A DNA stretch of 64,000 nt from contig NZ_CP059973.1 of NCBI RefSeq assembly GCF_009193295.2, positions 3,596,001-3,660,000 of the forward strand, in the 5' to 3' direction. The notes beneath the pieces were generated by a model. That model ran no database searches. It was not told the origin of the DNA and saw only the letters and a program-made list of their open reading frames with translations. Shown here in pieces: positions 17,381-25,259 of this stretch (the stretch's first letter is position 1; each line of letters starts with the position of its first letter). Source of the DNA: Bacteroides luhongzhouii. GTDB taxonomy: Bacteria; Bacteroidota; Bacteroidia; Bacteroidales; Bacteroidaceae. The translations under genes and the position numbers were made by a program.

Positions 17381-17458
17381 AGAAGTTGAGAGTTGAGAAT
17401 TGAGAGTTGAAAAATGAAAGTGGGAAATGGCGAGAGGAATAGAAGCGTTTTGTGTGGG

Positions 17459-17524
17459 ATAAAGCGGTGCTTTATGGTTGCTAAACCTATGCTTTACGAA
17501 CGCTAAAGCGATGCTTTATTAAAA
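17459..17524. repeat. Three iteron-like 22-bp tandem palindromes
   Basis: Units start at 17459, 17481 and 17503, an exact 22-base period. Units one and three are perfect palindromes (ATAAAGC-ggt-GCTTTAT and TAAAGC-gat-GCTTTA). Unit two is imperfect (CTAAACCTATGCTTTAC). They lie between DUF4248 and the 3' end of the DUF3987 gene. One-turn-pair spacing beside primase-like genes recalls replication iterons. It could also be a regulatory array. The flanking 17384-17420 stretch is a GAGAGTTGA-rich simple repeat common in Bacteroides spacers. Confidence 0.6.
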
Positions 17525-17554
17525 TACAAGAAATACACTTTTACTCCCGTTTCC

Positions 17555-19387
17555 CTAACACACGCACACATGCGTGCGCGTATAAATGCCTTTATCGTCT
17601 GCGTTGGTAAACAACCCTTTCTTTATCAGACGGTTCAACCAGCCGAAAGCAGTGTTAGGTTTGATTTTCATGACTGTAGCCTGCTCCGACAACTGTGCAC
17701 GGGTGAATTGGTTGCCCATCGCTTCGAAAAGTGCATCCCGGTCGGCATTGGCTCTATGTTTGACTTCTGTGGAAGGAAGAAAAGACAAGATATGCGTGGC
17801 ATGACGATAAAGCGGAGTTACAAGCTCCAGGACCGCTTTAAAATCTTCAGTGGTGATCGTTACATCCCAACGGGTGATAATGCCGTCTTTGATATTATCA
17901 GTGGTAATCTCCTTATCAGGAGTAAGCAGATGGATAGAAGAATTCTTGAATTGGTAAGGTTGATCACATTCCAGTGCACGTATCATAGCTACTTCCGCCA
18001 TGATGCGGCACGTGTTGACAGCCAGTCGGGCGATGGAACTGCTCATTTCGTTGTCGTTGGCAAGCCCCGAACGGAAGAACAAATCGGAAAAGAGAGTGTT
18101 GAACTCTTGCTTTTGCTCATCGGTGAGCCGGAGCGTATGGACTCCATGGGTTTTCATCAGGTCGAGTTGCTTTTTCCATTCCAGGCCTATGTCTGTGAAG
18201 ATAGCTTCCAGATCGGCTTCGCCACTTTCAAACTGATTGATCCATGCCCATATACCATGCATGTAATAAAACAGTTGGCGCGAGAACAAGCCGTTCTCTG
18301 TCGAGGGAATAAGTGGTTTCACTTGTGCGGGCGTACCGGAAAGCAGGACGGACAGATAGCTTTTCTTTACTTCCCGGTATTCCTGGTCGGTACGCCGGTT
18401 GTACGACAAACGGTCATGGTCGAACGCTTTGCGGAGCGTGTCGCTCCAGTGTCCGTATTCCGAGCCGATGGCAGCAGAAATAGTATCTGCTTCCGTTTCG
18501 CAGATAAGTCCCGTGCCGTTGGCATCCATGATATTTTGCAAAATACCTGTTCCGGTGTTATTGCCCGAGATGAGAAACATTCTGTTTTTGGGCATTTGGG
18601 GAGCTTCCACTTTGCTACGCTCTTTTCCCATGACGTCGTAGGCGGCTTTCTCTTTTTTGTAAGCCTTGACCTCTTCCGCTACTTGCTGGCGGATCTCGTC
18701 ATGGATAGGTTCGACGAGCAGACGGATAAGCGAAAGAATTCCCTTGCCCGAGGCAGAAGGAGCCACGATGAAACTTTGCAGGCAAGGAGACTGGAGTTTG
18801 CCGGCGTATGGACATCTTACATATCGTTCCATGCTGGCACCTATGGCAGTCAATGCTCCGAGCAGCATGACATCACGCTGGGTAGGGCTGGTGGCATAGC
18901 TCATGATGAGCAAGAGGATTTTCGGCCAGTCCGCTTCGGGGAAAGTGGGCAATGGCTGGTTCGGGTCACTGCCGTTCAGCAGTTCTTCGGATTCGTCCGG
19001 TTCGTCATTCTCCACCTTATTATATACGTGTGCGTGTGTGAGAACTTTGGACGGTGTATTTTCCGTATTTTTTGTATTTTTACGGTTGTTCATAACTTCT
19101 TCTTTGCAGAGGATTACACCTGCCATCTCAGCAAGATGGAAAGCCGTGCCCAGGTGCACTTCTCCATGTTGGGTAGTGAGAGTATTGGAGAATATCCGTT
19201 CGGCATGTTCACGTTGATACTTGGCGGACACCCGGCACAAACGATGAAAAAACTCACGTCCCGCTTCGCCGCAATCTGTTGCGATGGCGAATGCCAGTTG
19301 TACATATTCAGCATAGGTAGGAGCAATATCCGCTCCTGCAGTTTCAACCGCTTCAGTGAGGCGGCGTAAAGATTCAATATCAGTCAT
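17555..19387 (-). CDS. DUF3987 P-loop protein (primase/helicase-like)
   Basis: 610 residues. The N-terminal 70 or so (YAEYVQLAFAIATDCGEAGREFFHRLCRVSAKYQ) resemble the PriCT-type segment seen after primases. The large central DUF3987 region has a Walker A-like loop (FIVAPSASGKGIL, about residue 200), an acidic ICETEAD segment near 290 and FDHDRLSYNRR. A C-terminal winged-helix-like part ends FGWLNRLIKKGLF. DUF3987 proteins are found with primase-like genes in mobile elements and are thought to act in replication. It starts 35 bases after the VirE-like gene and is very likely cotranscribed with it. Confidence 0.85.
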   Translation of the reverse strand: MTDIESLRRLTEAVETAGADIAPTYAEYVQLAFAIATDCGEAGREFFHRLCRVSAKYQREHAERIFSNTLTTQHGEVHLGTAFHLAEMAGVILCKEEVMNNRKNTKNTENTPSKVLTHAHVYNKVENDEPDESEELLNGSDPNQPLPTFPEADWPKILLLIMSYATSPTQRDVMLLGALTAIGASMERYVRCPYAGKLQSPCLQSFIVAPSASGKGILSLIRLLVEPIHDEIRQQVAEEVKAYKKEKAAYDVMGKERSKVEAPQMPKNRMFLISGNNTGTGILQNIMDANGTGLICETEADTISAAIGSEYGHWSDTLRKAFDHDRLSYNRRTDQEYREVKKSYLSVLLSGTPAQVKPLIPSTENGLFSRQLFYYMHGIWAWINQFESGEADLEAIFTDIGLEWKKQLDLMKTHGVHTLRLTDEQKQEFNTLFSDLFFRSGLANDNEMSSSIARLAVNTCRIMAEVAMIRALECDQPYQFKNSSIHLLTPDKEITTDNIKDGIITRWDVTITTEDFKAVLELVTPLYRHATHILSFLPSTEVKHRANADRDALFEAMGNQFTRAQLSEQATVMKIKPNTAFGWLNRLIKKGLFTNADDKGIYTRTHVCVC

Positions 19388-19422
19388 TATTTTGATTTAT
19401 GATTTATAATTATGTTTTATGG

Positions 19423-20055
19423 TTATTCGTTGGTGGTTCTAAATAATGCACCCGGATCATGGCAAAGGAAACAGGATCTCACAATGTCTTTACCGGAAAA
19501 GTCCACGCCTTTTTTCTTTTCTCCGAAAGGAGGAGGTGTTCCTGTACCATAGATCATTACAGTGTATAGCATTGCTAACTTCATTTTTTCCGTGATACAG
19601 TTTGCGTTATCGGCCATGGGTAAATGATTGTAGGGTATAAAGGCTTTTACGCCCCGTCCGCTAGGACTGATAAACGTGAGCACAGGGTGGAGAAGAGGGT
19701 CATTGAACAACGTTTTACGCATCTCCACTGCTTCCTGATAGGAGGTGAGATAGTCTATATCTACTACTGTTAGGAGGGAAGGATCTATGAGGCATTTGCT
19801 GCTGCGACGCGAGAACGTACCACAGGGAGTCACGTATGGTAATAGTGATGCTTTTGCCGTCCGTATATCTGCGGAGTTGCGTACTTGTTCGGTCAGAACT
19901 TTGAGATTCTCGTTGCAGGTAATCATTTGAAAGACTTGCTCTACGGAGACTTCGCAGCTGGGAATAAGCGTAGGAGGAGTAACTAATTGTCCGTGTTCGT
20001 CTTTAATGGGCGCAATGGGAGGCATGAAATAAGACATTCTAAAATCGTTTGTCAT
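19423..20055 (-). CDS. BT4734/BF3469-type (VirE N-terminal) primase-like protein
   Basis: 210 residues matching the PF08800 type domain that usually precedes DUF3987. A VVDIDYL Asp-x-Asp strand (about residue 100) and SPSGRGVKAFIPY (about 135) fit the metal and nucleotide sites of archaeo-eukaryotic primase-like folds. RRSSKCLIDPS and the C-terminal CFLCHDPGALFR are further family marks. First gene of a two-gene primase plus P-loop operon, divergent from a broken regulator across a perfect 26-bp palindrome. Confidence 0.8.
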   Translation of the reverse strand: MTNDFRMSYFMPPIAPIKDEHGQLVTPPTLIPSCEVSVEQVFQMITCNENLKVLTEQVRNSADIRTAKASLLPYVTPCGTFSRRSSKCLIDPSLLTVVDIDYLTSYQEAVEMRKTLFNDPLLHPVLTFISPSGRGVKAFIPYNHLPMADNANCITEKMKLAMLYTVMIYGTGTPPPFGEKKKGVDFSGKDIVRSCFLCHDPGALFRTTNE

Positions 20056-20127
20056 AACGTATCTAATTATTGATTATCGCCTTGAATTTTCAAAACGCGG
20101 GGCGAAGGTAGGAATAGCTTTTAAATC

Positions 20128-20153
20128 AACTGTTCTGACATATCAGAACAGTT
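20128..20153. promoter_or_regulatory. Perfect 26-bp palindrome, probable operator
   Basis: AACTGTTCTGA - CATA - TCAGAACAGTT: 11-base arms without mismatch. It sits in the 152-base divergent gap between the primase-like operon and the HTH-like pseudogene (20208-20473), the place expected for an autoregulated repressor operator. Confidence 0.7.
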
Positions 20154-20207
20154 ATAGATAGAATCATGTATTATTTAATAACTTTAACAATTAACAGAAT
20201 TACAAAA

Positions 20208-20473
20208 ATGAAAAAGTACTCTCATGTAGCACTCGGCCTTTTCATCGCCGAGCAGTTTAAGAAAGCAGGTGTGAAGATAGCTCCCATGTGCGCTGAAATA
20301 GGTTTGGGCAAAGCTGTCTACTATGCAAAGGTTATAAAAGGAGAGACGTTCGTTTAAGTCATTTCACCCGTCTTTTGGCTTACTTCTATGACTGTCATAC
20401 CAAAGAGGAATTTCGAGCCAAAGTAATTGAATGGATCGACCGTTATATCGATTATCGTGAGAAACACGGGTGA
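20208..20473 (+). pseudogene. Small HTH-like regulator broken by a 2-base frameshift
   Basis: The ATG at 20208 opens MKKYSHVALGLFIAEQFKKAG and reads 49 codons to a stop at 20355. A shifted frame from 20345 continues without a break as DVRLSHFTRLLAYFYDCHTK to EKHG and stops at 20471-20473. Removing one GA from the GGAGAGAC at 20340-20347 would join them into an 87-residue protein (about KVIKGDVRLSHF). The middle (IAPMCAEIGLGKAVYYAKVIKG) looks like a helix-turn-helix with a recognition helix. It lies divergent from the primase-like operon across a 26-bp palindrome, so it was probably that operon's regulator. Confidence 0.72.
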
Positions 20474-20507
20474 TGGGAAAGAATTTTAATCAGTTGATAA
20501 TAAAATA

Positions 20508-21914
20508 ATGCAGGAAGTCCAACGTTTCAATAAAGTCCTAAAATCTTTTGTCCTTCTAGGGGACATCATCTTATTGAACTTGCTGTTATGGATGTTTACT
20601 TCGATTTGGGAAAACCGGTCTCCATTTGAGTATTCAATGCCTCTTCTCCAGAACATGGCTCTGATGACTTTATGTTATCTGGTTTGCAACATCCGTTCGG
20701 GAGTGATCCTTCATCGTCCGGTGGTTCGCCCGGAACAAATAATGCTTCGGGTGGCCCGGAATATGATTCCTTTTGTATTGATAGTCTTTGGGCTTTCATA
20801 CATATTCCATTTTGAATGTGTCAATCTGCGTCAGTTGGGGATATTTTATGTAGTTCTCATTATCGTGATCATTTCCTATCGTCTGACGTTCCGATCTATT
20901 CTGGAGCTTTATCGTAAAAGTGGGAAAAATGTTCGAAAGGTAGTGTTGGTGGGTAGCCATGAAAATATGCAGGAACTTTACCATTCCATGACGGATGATC
21001 CGACATCCGGGTATCGTGTATTGGGATATTTTGAAGATTTTCCGTCAGACCGCTATCCTATGAATATAGCTTATTTGGGGCAGCCGTGTGAAGCTGTTGA
21101 TTATTTGGCTCGTAATGCGGGAAAGGTGGACCAGCTTTATTGCAGCCTTCCTTCCGCCCGTAGTGCTGAAATAGTGCCGATTATCAACTATTGTGAGAAT
21201 CATCTGATTCGTTTTTTCAGCGTTCCCAATGTCCGGAACTATCTGAAACGGAGAATGTATTTTGAAATGTTAGGTAATGTTCCGGTACTTTCTATCCGTC
21301 GTGAGCCACTTGAGTTATTGGAAAATCGTATGATGAAACGTGGTTTTGATATTATTTGCTCGCTACTGTTCCTTTGTACTTTTTTCCCGATTATATACAT
21401 CATTGTGGGACTGGCTATAAAGATAAGTTCGCCTGGACCTGTCTTTTTCAAACAGAAACGAAGCGGGGAGGATGGTCGTGAATTCTGGTGCTATAAGTTT
21501 CGTTCGATGCGGGTGAATGCTCAATGTGATACATTACAGGCTACAGAACATGATCCTCGTAAAACCCGAATTGGTGATCTGATTCGTAAGACGAATGTGG
21601 ATGAACTTCCTCAATTTATTAATGTCCTGAAAGGGGATATGTCTTTAGTGGGTCCCCGTCCGCACATGTTGAAGCACACAGAAGAATATTCTCATTTAAT
21701 AAATAAATATATGGTCCGTCATTTTGTAAAGCCTGGCATTACAGGTTGGGCACAAGTGACAGGTTTCCGTGGAGAAACGAAGGAGCTTTGGCAGATGGAA
21801 GGACGTGTGCAACGTGACATCTGGTATATCGAGCATTGGACGTTTCTTTTGGATTTATATATCATGTATAAAACTGTGTATAACGTAATCCGCGGGGATA
21901 AAGAGGCTTATTAG
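20508..21914 (+). CDS. Undecaprenyl-phosphate sugar-1-phosphate transferase (WcaJ type)
   Basis: 468 residues: an N-terminal group of four hydrophobic segments (about 15-120), a CoA-binding-like middle part (KVVLVGSHENMQELY), a further membrane helix near 290, then the bacterial sugar transferase domain (SSPGPVFFKQKRSG, YKFRSMR, VDELPQFINVLKGDMSLVGPRP, GITGWAQVTGFRGET). It should start the repeat unit by moving a hexose-1-phosphate to undecaprenyl phosphate on the inner membrane. The exact sugar cannot be read. First gene of the main capsule operon after the reversed module. Confidence 0.92.
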   Translation: MQEVQRFNKVLKSFVLLGDIILLNLLLWMFTSIWENRSPFEYSMPLLQNMALMTLCYLVCNIRSGVILHRPVVRPEQIMLRVARNMIPFVLIVFGLSYIFHFECVNLRQLGIFYVVLIIVIISYRLTFRSILELYRKSGKNVRKVVLVGSHENMQELYHSMTDDPTSGYRVLGYFEDFPSDRYPMNIAYLGQPCEAVDYLARNAGKVDQLYCSLPSARSAEIVPIINYCENHLIRFFSVPNVRNYLKRRMYFEMLGNVPVLSIRREPLELLENRMMKRGFDIICSLLFLCTFFPIIYIIVGLAIKISSPGPVFFKQKRSGEDGREFWCYKFRSMRVNAQCDTLQATEHDPRKTRIGDLIRKTNVDELPQFINVLKGDMSLVGPRPHMLKHTEEYSHLINKYMVRHFVKPGITGWAQVTGFRGETKELWQMEGRVQRDIWYIEHWTFLLDLYIMYKTVYNVIRGDKEAY

Positions 21915-21977
21915 GTGAGGAATTGGAAATTGAATAAAGATTAAATCAATAGTTGTAATTTACATGAGTAGGTGGTT

Positions 21978-22784
21978 ATGAGAAAATTGAAACGATTGAC
22001 TTTGGGTGCGTTACTCGCTTTTTTGCTGGTATCCTGCCAGTCATATAAGAAAGTGCCTTATTTGCAGGATACGGCTTTTGTGAATGATACAGAACAGACT
22101 GTTCGTCAGACAGGTGTGGAGGTTATGCCCAAGGATTTGTTGACGATTGCCGTATCTTGTTCTACTCCGGAACTGGCTGCACCTTTCAATCTGGTAAATT
22201 CGGGTACTGCTAGTGGAACGGAGGGAAAGACGATAGGACAAGGAGCTGCATCATCTGCTCTACAGCAATATTTGGTAGATAATCAGGGGAATATCAACTT
22301 TCCGGTGTTGGGCGAGATTCATGTAGGTGGATTGACTAAACTGGAAATAGAAAACCTGATTATAGATAAGTTGAAGGTTTATTTGAAAGAAGCGCCGCTT
22401 GTAACTGTACGTATTGTTAATTATCGGATTTCGGTATTGGGGGAAGTCACTAAGCCAGGCAGCTTTGTAGTCTCTAACGAGAAGATTAATTTGCTGGAAG
22501 CGCTCGCTATGGCAGGTGATTTGACTATTTATGGTATGCGCGATAATGTGAAATTAATCCGAACCGGACAGGATAATAAGCAGGAAATTATTACTATGGA
22601 CTTGAATAAGGCTGAAACGGTATTGTCTCCTTATTATCAGTTGCAGCAGAATGATATTATTTATGTGACACCTAATAAGACGAAGGCTAAGAATTCGGAT
22701 ATTGGGGCCAGTACCAGCCTGTGGTTCTCCGGCATTTCAATTTTGATGTCAATAGCCAATTTATTAATAACTATATTACGATAA
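21978..22784 (+). CDS. Wza-like outer-membrane polysaccharide export lipoprotein (second copy)
   Basis: About 268 residues from the ATG at 21978 (a GTG lies two codons earlier). Lipoprotein signal ending LLVSC, then QSYKKVPYLQD as in the first copy. Poly_export domain, SLBB domain (ISVLGEVTKPGSFVVSNEK) and C-terminal membrane helix are present. It has a longer Gly/Ala/Ser-rich insertion near residue 75-95 than the copy at 15086. It is 25 bases ahead of wzc, so it is the natural partner of this operon's co-polymerase. Confidence 0.92.
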   Translation: MRKLKRLTLGALLAFLLVSCQSYKKVPYLQDTAFVNDTEQTVRQTGVEVMPKDLLTIAVSCSTPELAAPFNLVNSGTASGTEGKTIGQGAASSALQQYLVDNQGNINFPVLGEIHVGGLTKLEIENLIIDKLKVYLKEAPLVTVRIVNYRISVLGEVTKPGSFVVSNEKINLLEALAMAGDLTIYGMRDNVKLIRTGQDNKQEIITMDLNKAETVLSPYYQLQQNDIIYVTPNKTKAKNSDIGASTSLWFSGISILMSIANLLITILR

Positions 22785-22808
22785 AATTAATAAAATAATT
22801 GATCAACA

Positions 22809-25223
22809 ATGAAAGAAAACCCGTACGAAAATAATATGAATGAACAGGATGAGGAGAAAATCAATTATCAGGAACTTCTTTTCAGATATATAATCCATTG
22901 GCCTTGGTTTGTCGCTTCTGTTCTGGTCTGTCTGATAGGTGCCTGGGTGTATTTGCATTTTCAGACTCCCGTGTATCAGGTTTCCGCTTCCATCATGATT
23001 AAGGATGATAAGAAGGGCGGTGGTTCTACAGATTTGGAGAACTTGGGAATAGGTGGAGTAATTACTTCCACGCAAAGTATTGATAATGAAATAGAAGTCT
23101 TACGTTCAAAAACGATATTGAAAGAAGTGGTCAATAATCTGGAACTTTATATCACTTATTATGATGAGGATGAATTTCCGGAAAAAGAGTTATATCAGAC
23201 TTCTCCAGTCATAGTAAACCTGACTGCCCAAGAAGCGGATAAATTGCCGGGTTCTGCTTTGCTTGCCATGAAATTGTCTCCTGAAGGCGTTCTGGATGTA
23301 AACCTGAAAGTCGGTTTGAATGAATATAATCAGCGTTTTGAAAAACTGCCTGCCGTCTTACCTACTGACGCGGGTACGTTTGGATTTGCGTTGAAAGATT
23401 CATTGTCAGGTGGTCAGATGGAGGGGTATAAGGGTGAACGGCATATCCGCGCAGTGGTCAGCCGGCCATTTGGAGTGGCAAAGGGATATCAGGGCGCGTT
23501 AAGTATAGCCCCGACTTCTAGGACTACTTCTGTTGCCGTGGTCTCATTGATGAATACGAATATACAACGTGCCCGTGACTTTATCAATAAGTTGATGGAG
23601 ATGTATAACCAGAATACGAATAATGACAAGAATGAGGTGGCTGAAAAGACGAGGGAATTTATCAATGAGCGTATTAAAATTATAGACGAGGAACTGGGTA
23701 GTACGGAGGATAAGCTGGAAGCTTTTAAAAGAAACGCAGGCTTGACGGACATTAGCAGTGACGCTCAACTGGCCGTATCCGGAAATGCGGAATATGAGAA
23801 GAGGCGTGTGGATAACGGAACACAGATAAATTTAGTTCGTGATCTCATTAAATACATCAATAATCCGTTGAATGAGTATGAGTTGTTGCCTGGTAATATT
23901 GGTTTGTCTGACGCTGGACTGACCACCCAGATAGGACGTTATAATGAATTGATAATCGAACGTAAGCGTTTGCTTCGTACTTCTACGGAGAGTAATCCGA
24001 TGATTGTGAATCTGGATACAAGTATTCGTGCAATGAAGTCAAACGTGCAGGCTGCAATTAATGGAACTTTGCAGGGCTTACTGATTGTCAAGGCTGATTT
24101 GGAGCGTGAGGCGGGCCGCTTCTCCCGTCGTATCAGTGACGCTCCGGGACAGGAACGGCAATATGTGAGTATTGCACGTCAGCAGGAAATCAAGGCAGGG
24201 CTTTATTTGATGCTTTTGCAGAAACGTGAAGAGAATGCTATTACGTTAGCTGCTACTGCGAATAATGCCAAGATTATTGACGAACCAGTGGCGACAGGAG
24301 GACCGCTTTCTCCAAAACCTAACATGGTTTATATGATTGCTCTGGTACTAGGAGTGGGTATGCCTGTTGGCGTCATTTTTCTGATAGGTCTAACGAAATT
24401 TAAGATTGAAGGTCGTGGTGATGTGGAGAAATTAACAAGGTTACCTATTGTCGGTGATGTACCGTTAACCAACGAGAAAGCAGGTTCTATTGCTGTGTTT
24501 GAGAATCAAAATACTTTAATGAGTGAGACTTTCCGTCATATCCGTACTAACCTTCAGTTTATGCTTGAGAATGATCAGAAAGTAATTTTAGTGACTTCGA
24601 CAGTTAGTGGTGAGGGCAAGTCTTTTATTTCTTCAAATCTTGCGATTAGTCTGTCTTTGTTAGGAAAGAGGGTAGTAATTGTAGGGCTTGATATTCGTAA
24701 ACCCGGTTTGAATAAAATTTTTAATATCCCTCGAAAGGAGCAAGGAATTACTCAATACCTGTCAAATCCGGAGAAGAATCTAATGGATTTCGTTCAGCCT
24801 TCGGATGTTAGTAAGAATTTATATATTCTTCCTGGTGGAATAGTACCACCTAATCCTACGGAATTACTGGCTCGTGATGGTTTAGATAAAGCGATTGAAA
24901 CATTGAAAAAGAACTTTGACTATGTAATTTTGGATACTGCCCCTGCTGGTATGGTTACTGATACTTTGCTTGTAGGTCGTGTTGCTGACTTGTCTGTTTA
25001 TGTATGTCGTGCTGATTATAGCCGAAAAGCAGAGTTTACCTTGATTAATGAGTTGGCTGCTGATAATAAACTTCCCAATATCTGTACCATTATTAATGGT
25101 CTTGATCTCAAAAAGAAGAAATATGGTTATTATTATGGTTACGGTAAATATGGTAAATACTATGGTTATGGTAAACGTTATGGCTATGGATACGGCTATG
25201 GAGATACGGTAAAGGAAGAATAA
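22809..25223 (+). CDS. wzc: Wzc-like chain-length regulator and tyrosine autokinase
   Basis: 804 residues. Wzz-type N-terminus with a membrane helix (WPWFVASVLVCLIGAWVYL, about 32-50), a long periplasmic coiled-coil region, a second helix (MVYMIALVLGVGMPVGVIFL, about 510-530) and a cytoplasmic BY-kinase domain with Walker A VTSTVSGEGKSF, Walker A' VVIVGLDIRKPG and Walker B YVILDTAP. The C-terminus is a tail of Tyr-Gly repeats rich in tyrosines for autophosphorylation. It controls polymer length together with the Wza partner encoded just upstream. Confidence 0.94.
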   Translation: MKENPYENNMNEQDEEKINYQELLFRYIIHWPWFVASVLVCLIGAWVYLHFQTPVYQVSASIMIKDDKKGGGSTDLENLGIGGVITSTQSIDNEIEVLRSKTILKEVVNNLELYITYYDEDEFPEKELYQTSPVIVNLTAQEADKLPGSALLAMKLSPEGVLDVNLKVGLNEYNQRFEKLPAVLPTDAGTFGFALKDSLSGGQMEGYKGERHIRAVVSRPFGVAKGYQGALSIAPTSRTTSVAVVSLMNTNIQRARDFINKLMEMYNQNTNNDKNEVAEKTREFINERIKIIDEELGSTEDKLEAFKRNAGLTDISSDAQLAVSGNAEYEKRRVDNGTQINLVRDLIKYINNPLNEYELLPGNIGLSDAGLTTQIGRYNELIIERKRLLRTSTESNPMIVNLDTSIRAMKSNVQAAINGTLQGLLIVKADLEREAGRFSRRISDAPGQERQYVSIARQQEIKAGLYLMLLQKREENAITLAATANNAKIIDEPVATGGPLSPKPNMVYMIALVLGVGMPVGVIFLIGLTKFKIEGRGDVEKLTRLPIVGDVPLTNEKAGSIAVFENQNTLMSETFRHIRTNLQFMLENDQKVILVTSTVSGEGKSFISSNLAISLSLLGKRVVIVGLDIRKPGLNKIFNIPRKEQGITQYLSNPEKNLMDFVQPSDVSKNLYILPGGIVPPNPTELLARDGLDKAIETLKKNFDYVILDTAPAGMVTDTLLVGRVADLSVYVCRADYSRKAEFTLINELAADNKLPNICTIINGLDLKKKKYGYYYGYGKYGKYYGYGKRYGYGYGYGDTVKEE

Positions 25224-25259
25224 ATACCTAAAATAGTAAGTACTCAACAATAATAATAT

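Noticed and set aside
17570..19369. A 599-codon open frame on the plus strand
   Set aside because: It is antisense to the DUF3987 gene, has Cys/Phe/Arg-rich low-sense composition and no recognisable domain. A shadow of the real gene's codon bias.
25100..25205. Tandem repeat at the wzc 3' end as a separate repeat element
   Set aside because: The TATGGTTATGG-like repetition encodes the Tyr/Gly autophosphorylation tail normal for Wzc kinases.
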